This document shows, one piece after another, positions 51,069 through 58,934 of a stretch of DNA of 64,000 bases. The translations under genes were made by a program, and so were the position numbers. Numbering within the stretch: the stretch's first letter is position 1; the number at the start of each line of letters is the position of its first letter. This DNA is from CAZKCI01 sp964551475 (GTDB taxonomy: Bacteria; Auribacterota; Erginobacteria; Erginobacterales; CAZKCI01). The notes beneath the pieces are model-generated. The model was not told where the DNA came from and made no database searches. It was given only the letters and a program-made list of their open reading frames with translations. The stretch lies in contig CAZKCI010000004.1 of assembly GCA_964551475.1 (NCBI GenBank), positions 37,906-101,905 on the forward strand, given 5' to 3'.

Positions 51069-53170
51069 GAGCCGGGGGACCAGGGGACGCCGGCCACGGC
51101 ATCGGAGGGGACGACGATCGGGCCCACCATTTCGAACCAGCCCTCCGTCTCCACCCGAAGCCGGATGTCCGTCCCGGAGCCGGGCTGGCCGAGGGGGATC
51201 GCGTGCAGCTCGTAACTCCATCCGTACTCTGGAGAAAAGACGCGGAGCCCGGCGCCGGTAGTCGCTTCGATCCGGCAGCTTCTCGGAGGCAACGGTTGGG
51301 TGCGGTGATAAACATCCTCCGCCCCGGCCGCCTGCAGATCGGCCCGCACGAGGAAGACCGCCCGAGAGCGATCTGTGATCCCGGGCGGGACCGCTACGCG
51401 CGTTTCCCATCGCCCCGGGGAGAGCAGGGATCGAACCGCCCGGCCGAGGATTCCGTCATCCGGATTCCCAAGAATCTCCCGGCCGTCCTCGGACCGCCAG
51501 CGCAGGGTGGCGGCGGTGAGGCCGGCCGACGAACGGAGCGGGCGCAGATCGTGCCACTTCCGCGCCGGCAGATCGACGAAGGAAGCGGCGGACGCCTCAT
51601 ACTCCGCCTCCGGGAGGCCGGCGGAAACGGCGAACTCCGCCGGATTCCCAAGAAAAGACCGCCGCTCGAAATCGCGCAGATAAATGGCCGGGACCAGAAG
51701 AGCGAACACGTGCTCGGATTCACCATGCCATACCCGCAGCATGATGTCCCATTTGACGGAAATATCGAAGCGGGACGGGCGCGGGTAGGCGAGATAGGCC
51801 GGCAGCGGATACTCGCCGGCCTGGCCCCGGCGCTGGAGGTCTAATACATCCCGAACGTATCGCCGCATCGGAGTGGTGAAGCCGAAATCGGCGGGCAGCG
51901 CCTTCATAATCAGGTCGGCGGTATGCAGATTCAACCCGGCGATGACCGCCAGACCGCCCAGCGTCGCCCGCCAGCGCCATGGTCGGGGAGAACGGGACGC
52001 GGAGGCGAGAAGGGCGGCCGGCAGGAAAACCGCCAGAACCCCGAAAAGGGCGTAATAGTATACCGGCATCTCCACCGCCGACGGGATGAGGGGATACATG
52101 ACCAGGGAGACCGGGATAAAATACGCCAGACAGACCATCAGGGGATAGCCGGCGGCCTTCCAGCCCCGAGGCGCGGCCGCCGCGGCGACCAGGGCCGCGG
52201 CGATGAGACCGGCGATCCTTTGCCCGCGGGGGAGAAGCGTGTTGAGGCCCCCGTTCAAACGGACGAACTCCGCGAGGCCATGGAGCGTGAAATCCCTTAG
52301 CCGCTGAAACAGGACCACGGGCGACCGGAGGGCGAGCGGCGAAGCGTTCTGCAGTTCCACCCAGGGGATCTCTTCCTGGATCAGAAGCTTCATCAGGCGG
52401 GGGACCGCCGCCCGATAGTAGAATATATAGGCGAGGAGGGCGGCGAGACCAGCCCAGAGAAGAGCCTTCCGGTTGGCCCTGAGAGCGCGGCGTTCCCATA
52501 CCAACGCCACCGCCAAGGCTGGAAGCAACCCGAGCGCGTATTCGTGAACCGTGAACGAGGCAAAAAGCAGGAGAGCGACGGCAAATGCCCTTCCGGGCGC
52601 GGGCGGGGCGCGGCGCAGGACAACTATTTGGCGAACCAGCAGCGATACGAGACACCCCGCGATGGCCATGTTCGGACGCACCGGATAGCGGGAATCGAGC
52701 AGGGTCTGCGTGGTGGCGAGCCAGAATCCGGCGGCCGCCAGGCCGGCCGGAGGGCAGGCCAAGCACCTGCTCGCCGTCGAGGCCAGCACCGCGGCGGTGA
52801 TCAGAATGAACAAGATGTTGAGCGGTTCGTCCAGGAACGGTCCGGTCAGATCAACCAAGCGGCGGAGAAGCTTGACCGCCTGCATGTCGACAAGCTTGAC
52901 GGGATAGCGCGCCTCATAAGTCCCGCCGCGCGCGAGGCAGCTCAGGGGGCGGAGAAGATCGGCCCGGCTCCAGGCGGAAGAGAGCGGTCCGTCCCGAATT
53001 CCGGTCTGGAGAGAATGGTAGTGCATCCGGAGGGTCTCGGGCTGCTGCCAGTCCAGGGGGTGGAGAAGGATGAACAGGCCGAAGCTCGCCAGGCCGGCCG
53101 CGGAGAAGAGCAGCGCCGATACCGTCACTCCCCGGCTCGGAGAGCGCTGGTCCGTGGGCTCACTTTTCAC
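51065..53170 (-). CDS. GT-C type membrane protein with C-terminal beta-rich domain
   Basis: 701 residues from a GTG at 53170 that overlaps the methyltransferase gene by 11 bases. About twelve membrane segments to residue ~420, then a soluble part (ASFVDLPARKWHDLRPLRSS) and a beta-rich domain (GRWETRVAVPPGITDRSRAV, RLRVETEGWFEMVGPIVVPS). It is a paralog of 16016-18151 and helps define where that gene's natural C-terminus should be. Topology suggests a lipid-linked sugar transferase, but no catalytic motif is obvious to me, so the enzyme activity is unproven. Confidence 0.7.
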   Translation of the reverse strand: MKSEPTDQRSPSRGVTVSALLFSAAGLASFGLFILLHPLDWQQPETLRMHYHSLQTGIRDGPLSSAWSRADLLRPLSCLARGGTYEARYPVKLVDMQAVKLLRRLVDLTGPFLDEPLNILFILITAAVLASTASRCLACPPAGLAAAGFWLATTQTLLDSRYPVRPNMAIAGCLVSLLVRQIVVLRRAPPAPGRAFAVALLLFASFTVHEYALGLLPALAVALVWERRALRANRKALLWAGLAALLAYIFYYRAAVPRLMKLLIQEEIPWVELQNASPLALRSPVVLFQRLRDFTLHGLAEFVRLNGGLNTLLPRGQRIAGLIAAALVAAAAAPRGWKAAGYPLMVCLAYFIPVSLVMYPLIPSAVEMPVYYYALFGVLAVFLPAALLASASRSPRPWRWRATLGGLAVIAGLNLHTADLIMKALPADFGFTTPMRRYVRDVLDLQRRGQAGEYPLPAYLAYPRPSRFDISVKWDIMLRVWHGESEHVFALLVPAIYLRDFERRSFLGNPAEFAVSAGLPEAEYEASAASFVDLPARKWHDLRPLRSSAGLTAATLRWRSEDGREILGNPDDGILGRAVRSLLSPGRWETRVAVPPGITDRSRAVFLVRADLQAAGAEDVYHRTQPLPPRSCRIEATTGAGLRVFSPEYGWSYELHAIPLGQPGSGTDIRLRVETEGWFEMVGPIVVPSDAVAGVPWSPGS

Positions 53171-53924
53171 GTCGGACTAGAACCGCCGCGGAGGTCCCCA
53201 GGGGGAAGCGCAGGCGGCGGTTCAGCCAGCGCTCGGCGCTCTCCAGGCAGAGGCTGATGGAGTTGGTCAGGGTGTTCCCCATCGCCAGGTCGGTTTCCCC
53301 CTGGGCGTGGAAGCGGCCGAAGGCCCGGCGGACCAGGAAGGCCGGGCCGAACATCAGCAGGTGGAAGTAGGTGGACCTCACCAGACGAGCGGGGAGACCG
53401 CTGAAGAGCTGGTAGAGCGAATCGGTGGTGAATCGCCGGCAGCCGTTTTCCACCACGTCGTGGGGTCCGAAGAGGCAGTCGAAGGCCGGCTCGACCAGGA
53501 GGATCACCCCGCCCGGGCGGCAGACCCGGAAGGCCTCCCGCACCACTCGGCGGGGGTCGTCCACGTCCCGCTGATGGAGGAGATCGGAGCAGATCACCAC
53601 GTCGAATACCCCTTCCCTCAGGGGGACCGCGGCGGCGTGGGAGCAGAAGCGGGCGTCCGCGCGGAAACAGCAGGAAGCGAGGGCGGCAAAACGGATATCG
53701 ACCAGCACCCTGGTGACGGAAGACGGGAACCGCGCCGAACAGACGCCGGGACCACAGCCGATGTCCACCAGGCGGGAGCCGGGAGTCAGGTACGGTTGGA
53801 GGAGGTCCCGGATCCAGGCGTAGTGCGTCCGGAACCACCAGTGCCAGCTCTGGAGGGCGACCATCTGCCGGTAGAGGGCGTCGTAACTCTTCAGGGGCGC
53901 GGGATGCGGGGCGTCGGGTGTCAT
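53160..53924 (-). CDS. Class I SAM-dependent methyltransferase
   Basis: 254 residues from ATG 53924; the longer frame starts with TTG 54002, which lies upstream of the predicted -10. SRLVDIGCGPGVCSARF is motif I (SAM binding), VVICSDLLHQRDVDDPRRVV and FRVCRPGGVILLVEPAFDCL are the later motifs. The C-terminal half (FHLLMFGPAFLVRRAF) is hydrophobic, and may associate with the membrane. It probably methylates a glycan or lipid intermediate; context only. First gene of a unit running to 49221. Confidence 0.82.
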   Translation of the reverse strand: MTPDAPHPAPLKSYDALYRQMVALQSWHWWFRTHYAWIRDLLQPYLTPGSRLVDIGCGPGVCSARFPSSVTRVLVDIRFAALASCCFRADARFCSHAAAVPLREGVFDVVICSDLLHQRDVDDPRRVVREAFRVCRPGGVILLVEPAFDCLFGPHDVVENGCRRFTTDSLYQLFSGLPARLVRSTYFHLLMFGPAFLVRRAFGRFHAQGETDLAMGNTLTNSISLCLESAERWLNRRLRFPLGTSAAVLVRREK

Positions 53925-53990
53925 GGAGACGTGGTCCCCGAACCGGCGCCGTAACGACGGGGGGGACGGCTTCCGTATGTGAAAAGGTTT

Positions 53991-54021
53991 ATTATAGGCC
54001 AAGCGGGCCGGTTCCGGGCAA
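53991..54021 (-). promoter_or_regulatory. Candidate sigma-70 promoter for the methyltransferase gene
   Basis: On the minus strand: TTGCCC, 19 bases, TATAAT (53996-53991). The spacer is longer than ideal. Transcription would start near 53984, leaving about 60 bases before ATG 53924, which supports that start over TTG 54002. Confidence 0.4.
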
Positions 54022-54075
54022 TGATTTTCGCCCCGGCCGGATCGACCGGCGGAGAGGCGGCGCGCCAGATATCCC

Positions 54076-54103
54076 TTGAGGGAAACAGCCTCTGGGCTAT
54101 ATT
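54076..54103 (+). promoter_or_regulatory. Candidate sigma-70 promoter for the small membrane gene pair
   Basis: TTGAGG (54076-54081), 16 bases, TATATT (54098-54103), about 30 bases before the ATG at 54140. AT-rich compared with its surroundings. Confidence 0.42.
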
Positions 54104-54139
54104 TATCTTCTGGGGCATAGCGGCCGCTATCGACATTCG

Positions 54140-54643
54140 ATGATCACACCCCTCGCCATCGCCATCGGAACCGTCACCTTCCTGGGCGCTTTTCTCGCCC
54201 ACGCCGCTCTTTGGCGAAGAGGACGGCCGACCCGGGAGATGACCCGGCTCTTCATCATCTTCGCCGCTCTCCCTCTCCCGTTCTTCCTGGCCGCCGCCCT
54301 CGTCTTTCCGGAATGGACCGCTCTCCTCCTCTTCGCCTTTCTCTGGCACCTCGCCCTCGCCGCCGCTTACATCATGACCTATCCCCCGATCCAGGCGGGA
54401 TGCCCGTCCCTGAAGATCGTCCTCATGGTAAAAAACGCGGGAGACCGGGGGCTTTCCGGAGACGAGATCAGGGGAATATTTTCGAAAGACGCTCTTTTCG
54501 AGGAGCGCTTTCAAGACCTGGTCAAGGACGGGCTGGTCGCCTTCAAATACGACGCCTGGGGCATCACGCTGGGAGGGCGCGTCCTCTCCCGGGTCTTTCT
54601 CGCCTACCGCCGCCTGCTCAACCTGCCCCTGGGGGAAGGATAA
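54140..54643 (+). CDS. Small membrane protein with C-terminal winged-helix-like region, unknown function
   Basis: 167 residues. Three hydrophobic segments (about 4-24, 37-55, 60-80) followed by a soluble part of about 80 residues with the order GLSGDEIRGIFSKDALFEER, FQDLVKDGLVAFKYDAWGIT, LGGRVLSRVF, which has the look of a winged helix: recognition-like helix, L-x-x-G-L, and a short beta wing. I do not recognise a named family. It is followed four bases later by a gene with the same layout. No Shine-Dalgarno is visible, and there is no sign of truncation. Confidence 0.7.
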   Translation: MITPLAIAIGTVTFLGAFLAHAALWRRGRPTREMTRLFIIFAALPLPFFLAAALVFPEWTALLLFAFLWHLALAAAYIMTYPPIQAGCPSLKIVLMVKNAGDRGLSGDEIRGIFSKDALFEERFQDLVKDGLVAFKYDAWGITLGGRVLSRVFLAYRRLLNLPLGEG

Positions 54644-54647
54644 GGCC

Positions 54648-55190
54648 ATGGACCGGATCAGCGCCATGATCGTTCTCGGGCTCGTCTTCCTGGGGACCCT
54701 CCTCCCCTTTCTCGTGCATCTCGTCCTGGCGCGGGGGCTCAGGCTCTTTCGCGATCCCGCCTCCCGGCAGAAGGGGGCGATCCTGAGCGGCCCGATGGGG
54801 CTCATCCCCCTCCTGATCCTCTTTTCCCTCCTCGTCCCCCCCCGCGCGAAGGGAGGGGCGGCGTTCTGGACGGCGGTCTATGTCTTCGGCGCCTACGCCT
54901 GCTCCTCCTACGTCTACTTCCACTTCTTCAACATGAGCGAGACGGCGAGGAGGATCCGCATTCTCGTCCACGGCGCCTCGGGGGGCTTGATCCCGGCCCG
55001 GGAGATCGGCGCCGCCTACACGCCGGAGAGAATGGTCGCCATCCGCCTGGAGAGGCTGGTCGCCCTGAAGGAACTGCAGGTCAAGGGGGGACGCTACGTC
55101 ATCGGCGGGCGGGGGCTCCTCGGCCTCCTCCTCCCCGCCCGGACGGTCTTCGGACTGAGGCGTTTCCTCTTCCCCGGGGAAAAACACTAA
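54648..55190 (+). CDS. Small membrane protein, paralog-like partner of the preceding gene
   Basis: 180 residues, preceded by GGAAGGATAAGG. Three hydrophobic segments (about 5-25, 47-63, 72-92), then a soluble part: LIPAREIGAAYTPERMVAIR, LERLVALKELQVKGGRYVIG, GRGLLGLLLPARTVFGLRRF. The spacing matches the first gene (helix, R-L-x-x-L, wing, G-x-x-L), so the two are probably an ancient duplication working as a heteromer. They could sense or scaffold at the membrane; no function is known. An octad array follows the stop. Confidence 0.7.
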   Translation: MDRISAMIVLGLVFLGTLLPFLVHLVLARGLRLFRDPASRQKGAILSGPMGLIPLLILFSLLVPPRAKGGAAFWTAVYVFGAYACSSYVYFHFFNMSETARRIRILVHGASGGLIPAREIGAAYTPERMVAIRLERLVALKELQVKGGRYVIGGRGLLGLLLPARTVFGLRRFLFPGEKH

Positions 55191-55201
55191 AGCGAGAAGA
55201 A

Positions 55202-55290
55202 GGAGTACTGGAGTAATGGAGTAGTGGAGTAATGGGAAGCCTGGGCGCTGCTTTTTCCAGTACTCCAGTTCTCCAATACTCCATTACTCC
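55202..55290. repeat. Inverted GGAGTAAT octad array between convergent genes
   Basis: Left: GGAGTACT, GGAGTAAT, GGAGTAGT, GGAGTAAT; 23-base loop with a T-run; right: CCAGTACT, CCAGTTCT, CCAATACT, CCATTACT, CC. The minus-strand aminotransferase ends ...AAG GAG TAA within the last octad. Possible bidirectional terminator. Confidence 0.88.
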
Positions 55291-56396
55291 TTGGTTTCCC
55301 CGTAGAATCCCCTCACCGTCTCGATGACAAACCCGATCTGTTCTTCGCTGAGATGCTGGTGGATGGGCAGCGAGACGATCCTCTCCGCCTGAGCCTCCGC
55401 GACGGGGAAGTCTCCCTTCTTGTATCCGTAGAGGCGGGACGCCTCCATCCGGTGGACGGGGATGGGGTAGTGGATCTTCGTCTCCACGCCGGCGCGGAAT
55501 AGCTGGGCGACGAGCTCGTCCCTCCGCTCGACCTGGACGACGTAGGTGTGGAAGGCGTGGCGGGCGCGCTGGTTGCGGGGGGGGATGACCACGCGGGGGG
55601 CCAGGCCTTGGAGTCCCTCGTCGTAGCGCCGGGCATTCCGGTTGCGTGCCTCCGTCACCTTCGCGATGCCGGGGATCTGAAGGTTCGCCACGGCCGCCTT
55701 GATCGAGTCGAGGCGGAAGTTGTAGGCGAAGGCCTCCGACTCGTTCCGGTCCTTCAATCCGTGGTTGCGCATCCGGGCCAGCTTCTCCGCCCACTCCGGG
55801 TTGCCGGTGGTGATGACGCCCCCGTCGCCGCAGGTGTTCAGGTTCTTCAGTGGGTGGAGACTGAAGGCCCCGAGGTCGCCGAGACCGCCGGTCTTCTTGC
55901 CGTCCAGAGCCGCGTCCACCGCCTGGGCCGCGTCTTCGACCACCGCGAGCCCCCGTTCGGAGGCGATGGACATGATTTCGCCCATGGGGGCGGGGTTTCC
56001 GGTCAGATGGACGGGGACGATGGCCTTGGTCTTCCGGTTGACCGCTCTCCGGACCGCGGAGGGATCGATGTTGTAGTCCTCCCGCACGTCGACCAGGCGG
56101 GGAAATGCCCCGCAGGCGGCGATCGCCCCCACCGTGGCCAGAAAGGTGTTGGGGACGGTGATCACCTCGTCGCCAGCGCCGACGCCGCGGAGCTTCAGAG
56201 CCAGAAAAATGGCGTCGGTCCCGTTGGCCACGGAGACCGCCCGCGCGACGCCGCAGAGGCGGGCGAAGTTCTTCTCGAACTCAGCCACCGCCGGGCCGAG
56301 GACGAACTGGCCGGAGTCGAGGATCTCGTGGATCGCCCGGCGGTATTCCCGGTTGCCCTTGAACTGCGCGGCGATGTCGACGTAGGGGACTTTCAT
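55284..56396 (-). CDS. DegT/DnrJ/EryC1/StrS-family sugar aminotransferase
   Basis: 370 residues, typical for the family. SVANGTDAIFLALKLRGV, DEVITVPNTFLATVGAI, VPVHLTGNPAPMGEIM, VVEDAAQAVDAALDGKK (the PLP-ring Asp) and FSLHPLKNLNTCGDGG with the PLP-binding Lys. The C-terminal part has KIHYPIPVHRMEASRLYGYK and LPIHQHLSEEQIGFVIE, as in WecE/ArnB-type enzymes. It transfers amino groups to keto sugars in UDP- or dTDP-linked form. It follows the related 56487-57611 and an epimerase. Stop codon from the octad array. Confidence 0.87.
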   Translation of the reverse strand: MKVPYVDIAAQFKGNREYRRAIHEILDSGQFVLGPAVAEFEKNFARLCGVARAVSVANGTDAIFLALKLRGVGAGDEVITVPNTFLATVGAIAACGAFPRLVDVREDYNIDPSAVRRAVNRKTKAIVPVHLTGNPAPMGEIMSIASERGLAVVEDAAQAVDAALDGKKTGGLGDLGAFSLHPLKNLNTCGDGGVITTGNPEWAEKLARMRNHGLKDRNESEAFAYNFRLDSIKAAVANLQIPGIAKVTEARNRNARRYDEGLQGLAPRVVIPPRNQRARHAFHTYVVQVERRDELVAQLFRAGVETKIHYPIPVHRMEASRLYGYKKGDFPVAEAQAERIVSLPIHQHLSEEQIGFVIETVRGFYGETKE

Positions 56397-56407
56397 GGCA
56401 ACAAAAA

Positions 56408-56493
56408 GGAGCAGTGGAGTAATGGAGTGATGGAGTATTGGAATGACGCCAGCCGGGCCGCCATACTCCCGTACTCCAGTACTCCATTACTCC
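56408..56493. repeat. Inverted GGAGTAAT octad array
   Basis: Left: GGAGCAGT, GGAGTAAT, GGAGTGAT, GGAGTATT; right: CCATACTC, CCGTACT, CCAGTACT, CCATTACT, CC. It separates the two DegT genes and gives the TAA of the second (56487-56489). The same word as at 55202, about 1.1 kb away. Confidence 0.87.
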
Positions 56494-57611
56494 TTTCCTC
56501 GCAGGTAGAACCTCTTCACTTCGCTGATCGCGTACTCCACCTGCTCTTTCGAGAGATGCTGGTGCACCGGCAGCGTGATCAGGGACTTGCACTGGGCTTC
56601 CGTCCGGCTGAGGTCGGTCCGCCCGAAGAGAGGCCTCTGGTCGAGCGAGGCCTTCTGGAGATGGTTCGGTATCGGGTAATGGACCTTGGCTTCGATTCCG
56701 CGCTCGATCAGGCGGGCGAGGAGCTCGTCCCGGCGCTTGGCCTGGAACATGTACATGTGGTAGACATGGCGCGTCCCGGAACGGCGGGGGGGAAGGGTGA
56801 TGAATTCCTTGAGCTCGGGAGCGGAAAATGCCCGGTCGTAGGCGGCGGCGTTCGCGATCCGCTTCTCCGTGATCTCGTCGACAAAGGGGAAGAGGTAGTT
56901 CCCGACGATCGCCTGGATGGTGTCGAGGCGGGCGTTGTAGCCGTAGACATCCACCTCATCGCGCGTCCTCAGGCCGTGGTTGCGCAGGAGGAGGACGCGG
57001 TCGTGGATCTCCTCGGAGTCGGTGACGACGAAGCCACCGTCGCCCCAGACGTTCAGGTTCTTCAGGGGGTGGACGCTGAAGGCCCCGCCCGCGCCGAACG
57101 TCCCGGCGTGCTTCTTCCCGATCCTCCCCCCGATCGCGCAGCAGGAGTCCTCGATCACCGCGAGCCCGCGCTGGGCGGCGATCTCCCTGATCTCCTCCAT
57201 CCGGGGCGGGGCGCCCGAATACCAGACCGGCATGATGGCGCGAGTCCGGGAGGTCAGAGCCTCCTCGATCATCCCGGGATCGATCGTGTAGTCGTCGAGA
57301 ACGTCCACGTAGTAGGGCCGGGCGCCGACCGCGACGATCGAGCCGATGGTGGCGATGAAGGTCTGGGAGACGGTGATCACCTCGTCGCCCGGCTTTACGC
57401 CGGCCGCTTTGAGCAGCATGGAGAGGGCGGTCGTCCCCGAGGCCGTCCCCAGGCAGTACTTCGCCCCGGCGTAGCCGGCCATCTTGTCCTCGAACTCCTT
57501 GAGCTCCTTGCCAAAAGTGAATTCGCAGCGCTCGAGTTGTTCCTGGAGGGCGTCCAGGATTGGTTTCGGATCGGCGAACTGCTCGCGGAGGTATGAGTAC
57601 GGAACCTTCAT
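56487..57611 (-). CDS. DegT/DnrJ/EryC1/StrS-family sugar aminotransferase
   Basis: ATG 57611 has GGGAG ten bases upstream; the frame to 57692 is repeat sequence. 374 residues. CLGTASGTTALSMLLKAAGV, VITVSQTFIATIGSIVA, VIEDSCCAIGGRIGKKHAG and FSVHPLKNLNVWGDGGFVVT with the PLP Lys. Paired Cys in EDSCCA is uncommon. The tail reads HYPIPNHLQKASLDQRPLFG and LPVHQHLSKEQVEYAISEV. It shares the operon with 55284-56396 and an NAD-epimerase; probably works on a related keto-sugar. Confidence 0.87.
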   Translation of the reverse strand: MKVPYSYLREQFADPKPILDALQEQLERCEFTFGKELKEFEDKMAGYAGAKYCLGTASGTTALSMLLKAAGVKPGDEVITVSQTFIATIGSIVAVGARPYYVDVLDDYTIDPGMIEEALTSRTRAIMPVWYSGAPPRMEEIREIAAQRGLAVIEDSCCAIGGRIGKKHAGTFGAGGAFSVHPLKNLNVWGDGGFVVTDSEEIHDRVLLLRNHGLRTRDEVDVYGYNARLDTIQAIVGNYLFPFVDEITEKRIANAAAYDRAFSAPELKEFITLPPRRSGTRHVYHMYMFQAKRRDELLARLIERGIEAKVHYPIPNHLQKASLDQRPLFGRTDLSRTEAQCKSLITLPVHQHLSKEQVEYAISEVKRFYLRGKE

Positions 57612-57634
57612 GCGATTGCTCCCGGGGTGAAAGC

Positions 57635-57703
57635 GATCTTTGATCGTGGATTGCGGATCGACACCACCCAATCCGCGATCCGAGATCCGCAATCAGCAAT
57701 TCT
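57635..57703. repeat. Palindromic GATCCGC-word element
   Basis: GATCTTTGATCGTGGATTGC and GGATCG on the left, CCAATCCGCGATCCGAGATC and CGCAATC on the right. It fills the gap between the aminotransferase and epimerase genes, its right end touching the TAA of the epimerase. Confidence 0.7.
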
Positions 57704-57704
57704 T

Positions 57705-58706
57705 TTACTTGAGTTTGATTTCCTTCATGCGCTTGATGTTGAAATACATCGGGTTGTCGAGCGGGTTGGGGAGAAGGCCCTGGTCGAAGGCCCCCTTCAG
57801 ATCCCGCACCGCCTCCTCGATGGTGTGGCGGGGAACGAAGCCGAGTTCCTGGGCGATCTTCTTCGAGGAGATGTGGTAGGAGCGCTGGTCATTGGTCGGG
57901 CGGACCGCGATCTCGAGCGCGGGGTTGACGATCGCCTTCACTTTCTCGGCCAGCTCCATCAGGGAGTGGTTCTCGTAGCCGGCGTTGAAGACCTTCCGGT
58001 TGATCTTGGCATCGGGATACTCCAGCGCCTGGATGTAGAGGTCGGTCACGTCCTCGATGTGGATGTTGGGGCGCTTCTGCCCTCCGCCGTCGACGGCGAG
58101 CGATCCCTTGTTCGCCGCGGTGTTGGTCAGTATGTTCACGATCAGGTCGAGGCGCTGGCGCGGGGAGTAGCCGCAGACGGTGGCCGGCCGGAGGATCAGG
58201 CCGACGAAGGAGTCGTCGGCGTATTTGAGGAGGACCTGCTCGCAGAGCGCCTTGAACTTGGAATAGTCGGTCAGCGGCGCGCACGCCATCGTCTCGTCCA
58301 CGTTTTCGCAGGACTTGACGCCGTAGACGCTGGAGGAGGAGGCGTAGATGAAACGCTTGACGCCGTTTTCCTTGGCCGCTTTCACCAGCGGTTCGAAACA
58401 GTCGAAATTGATCGATTTCCCCAGCGAAGGGTCGAGCTCGAAGGAGGGATCGTTGGAGATGCAGGCGAGGTGGATGATCGCCTCCTGCCCCCTCAGCGTC
58501 TCCGTGAGCTTTTTCTGGTCGCGGACGTCCCCCTTGACCAGGGAGAGGCGCGGGTTGTCCTTCACTCCGTCGAAGACCTTTTCCCCGTAGATGAAAAGGT
58601 CGTAGACCGTCGCCCGGTAGCCTTTTTTTAGAAGTTTGGGGACCAGGACGGAGCCGACATAGCCGCCTCCGCCGATGACCATGATGTTGGTGAATTTTCT
58701 CTTCAT
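57705..58706 (-). CDS. NAD-dependent epimerase/dehydratase (extended SDR)
   Basis: ATG 58706 has GGAGGAGC upstream. 333 residues. MVIGGGGYVGSVLVPKLLKK for NAD, IHLACISNDPSFELDPSLGK, FIYASSSSVYGVKSCENVDE (catalytic Ser) and DYSKFKALCEQVLLK (YxxxK). RPATVCGYSPRQRLDLIVNI and HIEDVTDLYIQALEYPD follow. It belongs with SDRs such as nucleoside-diphosphate-sugar 4-epimerases or dehydrogenases. It precedes two aminotransferases in transcription order, so it may make the keto-sugar they use (inference). Confidence 0.85.
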   Translation of the reverse strand: MKRKFTNIMVIGGGGYVGSVLVPKLLKKGYRATVYDLFIYGEKVFDGVKDNPRLSLVKGDVRDQKKLTETLRGQEAIIHLACISNDPSFELDPSLGKSINFDCFEPLVKAAKENGVKRFIYASSSSVYGVKSCENVDETMACAPLTDYSKFKALCEQVLLKYADDSFVGLILRPATVCGYSPRQRLDLIVNILTNTAANKGSLAVDGGGQKRPNIHIEDVTDLYIQALEYPDAKINRKVFNAGYENHSLMELAEKVKAIVNPALEIAVRPTNDQRSYHISSKKIAQELGFVPRHTIEEAVRDLKGAFDQGLLPNPLDNPMYFNIKRMKEIKLK

Positions 58707-58783
58707 GGGATGCTCCTCCGTTGGAAGCGATAATCTAGCATACCAACGGTAATCAGTAATCACCAATCAGTCGCGGAAAGATC

Positions 58784-58928
58784 TGTAGGCCGCCTCTGCG
58801 AGGCGGCGTTTTGCCGGCCGCCCGATCACAGATCGGGCCTACAGAAGGCCGGCCGGTCACGTCATGTAGGCCGGTTCTGTGAACCGGCGGCCTGGCCCGT
58901 CGCGCCCGATCACAGATCGGGCCTACAC
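58784..58928. repeat. Two tandem TGTAGGCC-family palindromes
   Basis: Unit 1 (58784-58843): TGTAGGCC...GGGCCTACA with inner CGATCACAGATCG. Unit 2 (58865-58927): the same ends and inner part. The arms differ in the middle (CGCCTCTGCGAGGCGG against GGTTCTGTGAACCGG), so two versions of one hairpin family lie side by side in the 228-base gap. No gene. Confidence 0.82.
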
Positions 58929-58934
58929 CCCGCA

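Noticed and set aside
53925..54002. TTG start for the methyltransferase
   Set aside because: It lies upstream of the predicted transcription start, and the extra residues are basic and unlike the family.
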